This document shows positions 23,233 through 26,894 of a DNA stretch of 26,894 bases, one piece after another (position 1 is the first letter of the stretch; each line of letters opens with the position of its first letter). Source of the DNA: Bacillota bacterium. Its GTDB lineage: Bacteria; Bacillota; Dethiobacteria; DTU022. A program made the translations under genes and the position numbers. The notes under the pieces are model-generated. The model was not told where the DNA came from, ran no database searches, and saw only the letters and a list, made by a program, of their open reading frames with translations. The stretch spans positions 1-26,894 of the forward strand of contig JAAYGO010000183.1 of NCBI GenBank assembly GCA_012727685.1, given 5' to 3'.

Positions 23233-23754
23233 CTATACACCTCCCCCGTGGAGTTCCTGCTCTAGCTTGCGAATCTGATCCCGCAGCCTGGCCGCTTCTT
23301 CAAACTCCTCGCTACGCACCCGCTGCTGCATCTCTTCTTTCAGCCGTTCCAGCTCCCGCTTGAGACGAACGCTGCTCTGGCTGCGGCGGGGCACCTTGCC
23401 GCCATGGCGCGTACTGCCGTGGATCCGGCGCAGTAGAGGAATTAATTTTTCTTGAAAAGCGCCATAGCAGTTGCTGCAGCCGAGGCGGCCTATCTGGCTG
23501 AACTGGGCGAAAGTCAGGCCGCAATCAGGACACTGCAGTTTTGCAGCCCGCAGTGCTTCGCGGGAGCCGCGCATGCTTTCATTCAGCAGGGTCCCGAATA
23601 GATTATGCAGGGAAAACTGGGGCTGAAAGGTAAAATCCAGTTCTTCCCTCTCCCTGGCGCAGCGCTTGCATAAATGCAACTCCGATTTTTGACCGTTAAT
23701 GATTTTCGAAATATAAACGGTTGCTTCTTCTTTCCCGCATTCTTGACATAACAT
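23233..23754 (-). CDS. mcsA: McsA, zinc-finger activator of McsB
   Basis: McsA binds and activates the arginine kinase McsB and helps control CtsR. The 173-aa product has two zinc-binding modules, C3-x2-C6 with C29-x2-C32, and C75-x2-C78 with C93-x2-C96. A C-terminal UVR domain follows (RSEEFEEAARLRDQIRKLEQ). The ATG at 23754 follows GGAG by about 11 nt. It is 45 bp after ctsR and adjoins mcsB. Confidence 0.96.
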   Translation of the reverse strand: MLCQECGKEEATVYISKIINGQKSELHLCKRCAREREELDFTFQPQFSLHNLFGTLLNESMRGSREALRAAKLQCPDCGLTFAQFSQIGRLGCSNCYGAFQEKLIPLLRRIHGSTRHGGKVPRRSQSSVRLKRELERLKEEMQQRVRSEEFEEAARLRDQIRKLEQELHGGGV

Positions 23755-23799
23755 GTTGGATCACTCTCCTCGCCAAGAGATAAATTGTTCTATAAAAGA

Positions 23800-24276
23800 T
23801 TAAAAGCTTTCTTTTAGTATTGCTTCCAGGGCGGCGATAAACAATTTTTGTTGCAGCGCCCTGAGCTGATCCGGTTCCGGGAGCAGTCCGGCATAATGGT
23901 CGTCTTCCAGCAGCGCTTCAAGCATCTGAGCTTCCCGCCGTGTCAGCAACCGCTCTTCATAGCACCGCTTGATCAACCGGGTTACCCTGGCGGGGTTAAA
24001 GCCGCCGTCAGCAATCTTTTCCATGGCCTCTTTCCAGAACCGCCTTTTATTCGGATCAACGCGGTAGATGCGGATATAGCCCCCTCCGCCGCGCTTGCTT
24101 TCCACCAGGTAGCCGCTCTCCAGGTTAAAGCGGCTATCCAACACGTAATTGATCTGGGAAGGGACGCAGGTAAACTTGCGCGCCAGTTCGCGGCGCTGGA
24201 TATCGACATAATTGCGCGTACTCAGCGCCAGCAGTTTTTTTAAATGTTCTTCAATATAATCGGACAGGTTGGCCAT
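23800..24276 (-). CDS. ctsR: Transcriptional repressor CtsR of class III heat-shock genes
   Basis: CtsR represses clp genes at normal temperature by binding a direct heptad repeat. The 158-aa product has the N-terminal winged helix-turn-helix with the glycine-rich wing RGGGGYIRI, the tetraglycine known to sense heat in Bacillus CtsR, and a helical C-terminal dimerisation domain. The start MANLSDYIEEHL at 24276 has GGAGG 7 nt upstream; an ATG 21 nt earlier is less likely. A consensus CtsR operator lies about 25 bp upstream, so the operon is expected to be autoregulated. First gene of ctsR-mcsA-mcsB-clpC. Confidence 0.98.
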   Translation of the reverse strand: MANLSDYIEEHLKKLLALSTRNYVDIQRRELARKFTCVPSQINYVLDSRFNLESGYLVESKRGGGGYIRIYRVDPNKRRFWKEAMEKIADGGFNPARVTRLIKRCYEERLLTRREAQMLEALLEDDHYAGLLPEPDQLRALQQKLFIAALEAILKESF

Positions 24277-24298
24277 TGCTTTTCCTCCCCATCGCAAG

Positions 24299-24315
24299 TT
24301 TGACCTTCTTTGACC
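24299..24315 (-). promoter_or_regulatory. CtsR operator
   Basis: On the minus strand the sequence is GGTCAAA-GAA-GGTCAAA, an exact match to the CtsR heptad direct repeat with its NAN spacer. It lies a few bases downstream of the predicted transcription start and about 23 bp before the ctsR ATG, so bound CtsR would block the promoter. Confidence 0.95.
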
Positions 24316-24324
24316 TTCAACTAT

Positions 24325-24355
24325 ATTATACCCCTGTTTTCCCCTGTTTAGGCAA
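24325..24355 (-). promoter_or_regulatory. Promoter of the ctsR operon
   Basis: A consensus -10 box TATAAT (24330-24325) lies just upstream of the CtsR operator. The best -35 candidate is TTGCCT (24355-24350) at a rather long 19-bp spacing. The -10 box is convincing and the -35 box less so. Confidence 0.7.
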
Positions 24356-24440
24356 GCAGAATTAATGATTATTATGGCCTATCATGGCCTAAATATGGGA
24401 TTTATGCGGTAATTATAACATGCAGACGCCTTTTATCTGC

Positions 24441-24483
24441 GAAAAATAAAAAATTCCGTGCAAAATCAAATTAGGCACGGAAT
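24441..24483 (-). terminator. Intrinsic terminator of the mgtC-like gene
   Basis: On the minus strand ATTCCGTGC (24483-24475) and GCACGGAAT (24461-24453) form a perfect 9-bp stem with a 13-nt loop, followed by TTTTTATTTTTC. It is about 190 nt after the mgtC stop codon. The stretch between (24484-24674) has no gene, but includes the 17-bp repeat CCTGATGGCGCCCCCGC at 24636-24652, which also occurs at 8929-8945. From 24356 to 24440 I see only AT-rich DNA. Confidence 0.88.
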
Positions 24484-24674
24484 GGGGCGGTAACAGCGCG
24501 AAACTGGAAGTAACCTGAGGAACCCTTCTAAAAATGCGGCAGCGCTTTAAAGTTCCTTCGCAGCGAGCTCCTTCGCTTCGCTCAGGATGACATTAAGGGC
24601 ACCCTGGGAATTATGGCCGGCACCATTTTCATACCCCTGATGGCGCCCCCGCCAGCAGGGGTTGGGCGGCTAAT

Positions 24675-25397
24675 CTATTTGCGGGACACCTTTTGCACCG
24701 CAACCCCTTCCCCCTCCCAGATTATCTCCAGGACTCCGGCCACCCTCGAAAGCCGGTCGAAAAGCCGGGCTTCCTCAAGCTTTAAAGGAGCGGCAAGGGT
24801 GAAATTGATAGACACAATTTCAGCCTGCTGGGCATGATCGTACTCTTCAGGCCCCAACTCCACTTTACGGATGTTTATCCCTAAATCACCGAGGATGCTT
24901 GCCACCCGCCCCAATAAGCCGGGCTGATCCACTGCCCGGATCTGTAGCTGCCTGCTCCGGCGCTGGCCAATAATGACCCAGTCAACCCGGCCCAGGAGCA
25001 CCAGGCTGATCAAAACGATAAAGGTTGCAAGGCCGGCCCCCATATAAAAGCCGATCCCGGCCGCCAGGCCGATGCCGGAGACCACCCAGATGCTCGCGGC
25101 AGTGGTCAGGCCCCGGATGCTGCCCCGCTGCTGCAGGATCGTCCCGGCACCCAAAAAACCGATCCCGGTGATCACCCCGGCAGCGATCCGGCTCGGATCA
25201 ACTTCAAAACCGGGTTCCAGCACATCGCCAAACCCATAGCGGGAGACCATCATTAACAGGGCGGATCCGACACATACCAAAATGTGAGTGCGAAAACCGG
25301 CCGGGCGGTTATGCGCTTCGCGCTCCATGCCCACCAGGCCGCCGCACAAAACAGCAAGGCCAAGCCGTAAGGCGATTTCCCAGTAACTAAGCTCCAT
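24675..25397 (-). CDS. MgtC/SapB family membrane protein
   Basis: MgtC-family proteins are small inner-membrane proteins linked to magnesium stress and membrane physiology; many homologues in free-living bacteria have no proven role. The 240-aa product has four to five N-terminal membrane helices with the family stretches GLVGMEREAHNRPAGFRTH, AAGVITGIGFLGAGTI and GLTTAASIWV. The C-terminal cytoplasmic domain (about 150-240) is ACT-like (IRAVDQPGLLGRVASILGDLGINI). The ATG at 25397 has AAGGAG about 11 nt upstream. TTGGCA and TATTAA at 25510-25483 with 16-bp spacing may be its promoter. Transcription ends at the hairpin near 24450. Confidence 0.9.
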   Translation of the reverse strand: MELSYWEIALRLGLAVLCGGLVGMEREAHNRPAGFRTHILVCVGSALLMMVSRYGFGDVLEPGFEVDPSRIAAGVITGIGFLGAGTILQQRGSIRGLTTAASIWVVSGIGLAAGIGFYMGAGLATFIVLISLVLLGRVDWVIIGQRRSRQLQIRAVDQPGLLGRVASILGDLGINIRKVELGPEEYDHAQQAEIVSINFTLAAPLKLEEARLFDRLSRVAGVLEIIWEGEGVAVQKVSRK

Positions 25398-25482
25398 CCA
25401 CAGCCAAACTCCTTCGTTACGAGTAGTCAAAATATGAATTTACTAAGAGTTAATATCCTACAAAAAAATAGATTAAAATATA

Positions 25483-25510
25483 TTAATAGTAGCTTATGAG
25501 TCCATGCCAA
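25483..25510 (-). promoter_or_regulatory. Possible promoter of the mgtC-like gene
   Basis: TTGGCA (25510-25505) and TATTAA (25488-25483) are separated by 16 bp in an AT-rich 136-bp gap between the DUF4015 gene and the mgtC-like gene. Each box departs from consensus, so this is tentative. Confidence 0.35.
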
Positions 25511-25533
25511 AACATTGCCTCACTTTTTTTTCG

Positions 25534-26748
25534 TTACTTGGGCGCAGGCCGCAAAGCCGCGGCGCTGTAATAGTTGCCGTTGTTCCACAGTAAAAATTCT
25601 TCAATCCCCAGATCCTCCGCCGCCTGGATCTGGGCCCTCACCTCGGCGGCGCCATAAAAATGGTTGATGGTAAAAGCCTGCAGCCAGGGACGGAGCTGCG
25701 CCTCCAGGCCGGCCTGCTCCAGGCGCGCCTGGGCATCCCGCAGGCTCAGGTAAACGGTGTCATAGGGCGCCCTTTCCGGATCCGGCAATCCGAGGTTCCC
25801 GGCGCCATAATGGGAGGGATAAATCATCGGGCAGACCAGGTCTACCGTGGCGGCGAGCGATTCCAGGTGCTGGCCGATACCCTGGTCCCCAGGGTCGGAG
25901 GTTACCAGGCCGAATACATCGACCGACAGCTCCACCTCGTATTCCGCGAGCGAAGCGCGGGCATAGCGCAGGAAGGCAGCAATGACCTCGGGGTAAGGGC
26001 TCCCGTCTTCCGCCGGGTAATGGATATCGCTTAAGTCCCCGTCGGAAGGAAAGCGGACATAGTCAAACTGGATTTCACGAAAACCCAGCTCTGCCGCTTC
26101 CCTGGCCAGCGCCACCACGTATTTCCAGGCATCCTTATTATACGGATCAAGCCAGTAATCGGCGCCATAGCGCCAGGGCTCGCCGCGCCCGTTTAACGCG
26201 GCCAGTTGCGGCATCTGCGTGGCGATTACGGGATCTTTAAAGGCCACGATGCGGGCGATGGGGTAAATCCCGCGCTCGGCCAGCGTGGCCATAAAGCCGG
26301 CCGGATCGCTGATAAAATGATCCGGCGCGCCGGCCGATTCAGCCCAGGGGACCATGGTCCGCGGATAGGTAAGCCTGCCCCGGTCATCTTTTAAATCAAC
26401 CACAATGGCGTTTAATTCGGTATTGTCGATTAACTCAAGCAAGTCGGAAAAGAAAGGTCCGGTGACCGGCTGCTCGAATACATTTACATAGATTCCCTTC
26501 ACCTGTTCGGGACGCGGGATCAACGGAGATTCCGGCCAGAAAGGAGCAGGAGGCTTCTTCTCTGATTCGGAACCGGGTTGCTGCTCTTCCGGCGCCGTGT
26601 TTCCGGGATAGGCATGTTCGGCGCGATCTGAATTTATGAAAAAAATAAACGCAGCCCCTCCCGCAAGCAATACCAGCAGCGCGGCAGCGAGCAGTAACGG
26701 AAAGCGTGACGGTGACCGGCGGTGCGGTTCATAACCCGGATGGTGCAC
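25534..26748 (-). CDS. Membrane-anchored putative glycoside hydrolase (DUF4015 type)
   Basis: The product is 404 aa. A single N-terminal membrane helix (about 16-38), preceded by an Arg/His-rich stretch, anchors it with the bulk outside the cell. A Pro/Glu-rich linker follows (about 50-83). From residue 84 a TIM-barrel-like domain shows the DUF4015 hallmarks KGIYVN, DLKDDRGRL, ARIVAFKDP, GFREIQFDYVRFPSDG and DVFG. The acidic residues in FDYVRFPSDG and DVFG are where catalytic carboxylates would be expected. The substrate is unknown; a cell-wall or exopolysaccharide glycan is an inference. The start is the GTG at 26748, with AAGGAGG 8 nt upstream; a TTG at 26781 lies upstream of that ribosome site and is rejected. 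Confidence 0.87.
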   Translation of the reverse strand: MHHPGYEPHRRSPSRFPLLLAAALLVLLAGGAAFIFFINSDRAEHAYPGNTAPEEQQPGSESEKKPPAPFWPESPLIPRPEQVKGIYVNVFEQPVTGPFFSDLLELIDNTELNAIVVDLKDDRGRLTYPRTMVPWAESAGAPDHFISDPAGFMATLAERGIYPIARIVAFKDPVIATQMPQLAALNGRGEPWRYGADYWLDPYNKDAWKYVVALAREAAELGFREIQFDYVRFPSDGDLSDIHYPAEDGSPYPEVIAAFLRYARASLAEYEVELSVDVFGLVTSDPGDQGIGQHLESLAATVDLVCPMIYPSHYGAGNLGLPDPERAPYDTVYLSLRDAQARLEQAGLEAQLRPWLQAFTINHFYGAAEVRAQIQAAEDLGIEEFLLWNNGNYYSAAALRPAPK

Positions 26749-26782
26749 TGATTCATCCTCCTTGATGCAAAGCCCTGTCAAG

Positions 26783-26791
26783 ATTATAACA
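26783..26791 (-). promoter_or_regulatory. Extended -10 promoter of the DUF4015 gene
   Basis: On the minus strand TGTTATAAT contains a consensus -10 box (26788-26783) with the upstream TG of extended -10 promoters; no good -35 box is visible. The start site would be about 25-30 nt before the GTG start codon. From 26792 to the window end I see no gene or clear structure. Confidence 0.6.
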
Positions 26792-26894
26792 TATTACGTA
26801 AACGCCACATTTTTTTAAAGAAACAATCACATTCAAAGGGTATTGATAGGGATAGGGGCTTCGTTTCCCGGAATTCTATCACAACCCGCTATCA

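Overview
The window looks like chromosomal DNA of an anaerobic Gram-positive bacterium (class Clostridia in the broad sense), an acetogen or a syntrophic acetate oxidiser. Three things point there: a ctsR-mcsA-mcsB-clpC heat-shock operon with a textbook CtsR operator, strong AGGAGG-type ribosome sites with several TTG/GTG starts, and a nearly complete carbonyl/methyl branch of the Wood-Ljungdahl (reductive acetyl-CoA) pathway. The genus cannot be fixed from this sequence alone.

Almost everything is on the minus strand, so it is read from right to left. At the right end are a membrane-anchored DUF4015-type putative glycosidase (26748-25534) and an MgtC-family membrane protein (25397-24675) that ends in a clear terminator. 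Next comes ctsR-mcsA-mcsB-clpC (24276-19678), followed by a terminator and an AT-rich leader. Then comes the Wood-Ljungdahl cluster cooC-acsA-acsB-acsC-acsD-acsE-metV-metF (19320-9055). It covers nickel insertion, CO dehydrogenase, acetyl-CoA synthase, both corrinoid protein subunits, the methyltransferase and methylene-THF reductase. Catalytic and metal-binding residues are intact in every member examined. The cluster ends in a near-perfect terminator at 8816-8793, after a 3' region filled with hairpin repeats.

Further left lie a YhaM-like HD/OB nuclease, a TPR protein with a C-terminal helix-turn-helix-like segment, a partial pyrimidine operon pyrC-pyrK-pyrD, endonuclease IV (nfo) and radA. 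One plus-strand gene of unknown function (158-556) has a strong promoter and converges on radA. The left edge carries a tandem 26-bp repeat that resembles the end of an insertion sequence.

Two features stand out. First, clpC and radA, neighbours in many Firmicutes, are separated here by about 17.7 kb of Wood-Ljungdahl, nucleotide and repair genes. Second, the intergenic DNA holds several families of short hairpin or purine-rich repeats. Some of these supply the last codons and stop codons of genes (nfo, pyrD), and one appears to be nested inside another downstream of metF. I see no phage, CRISPR, toxin-antitoxin or defence genes, and no tRNA or rRNA genes.
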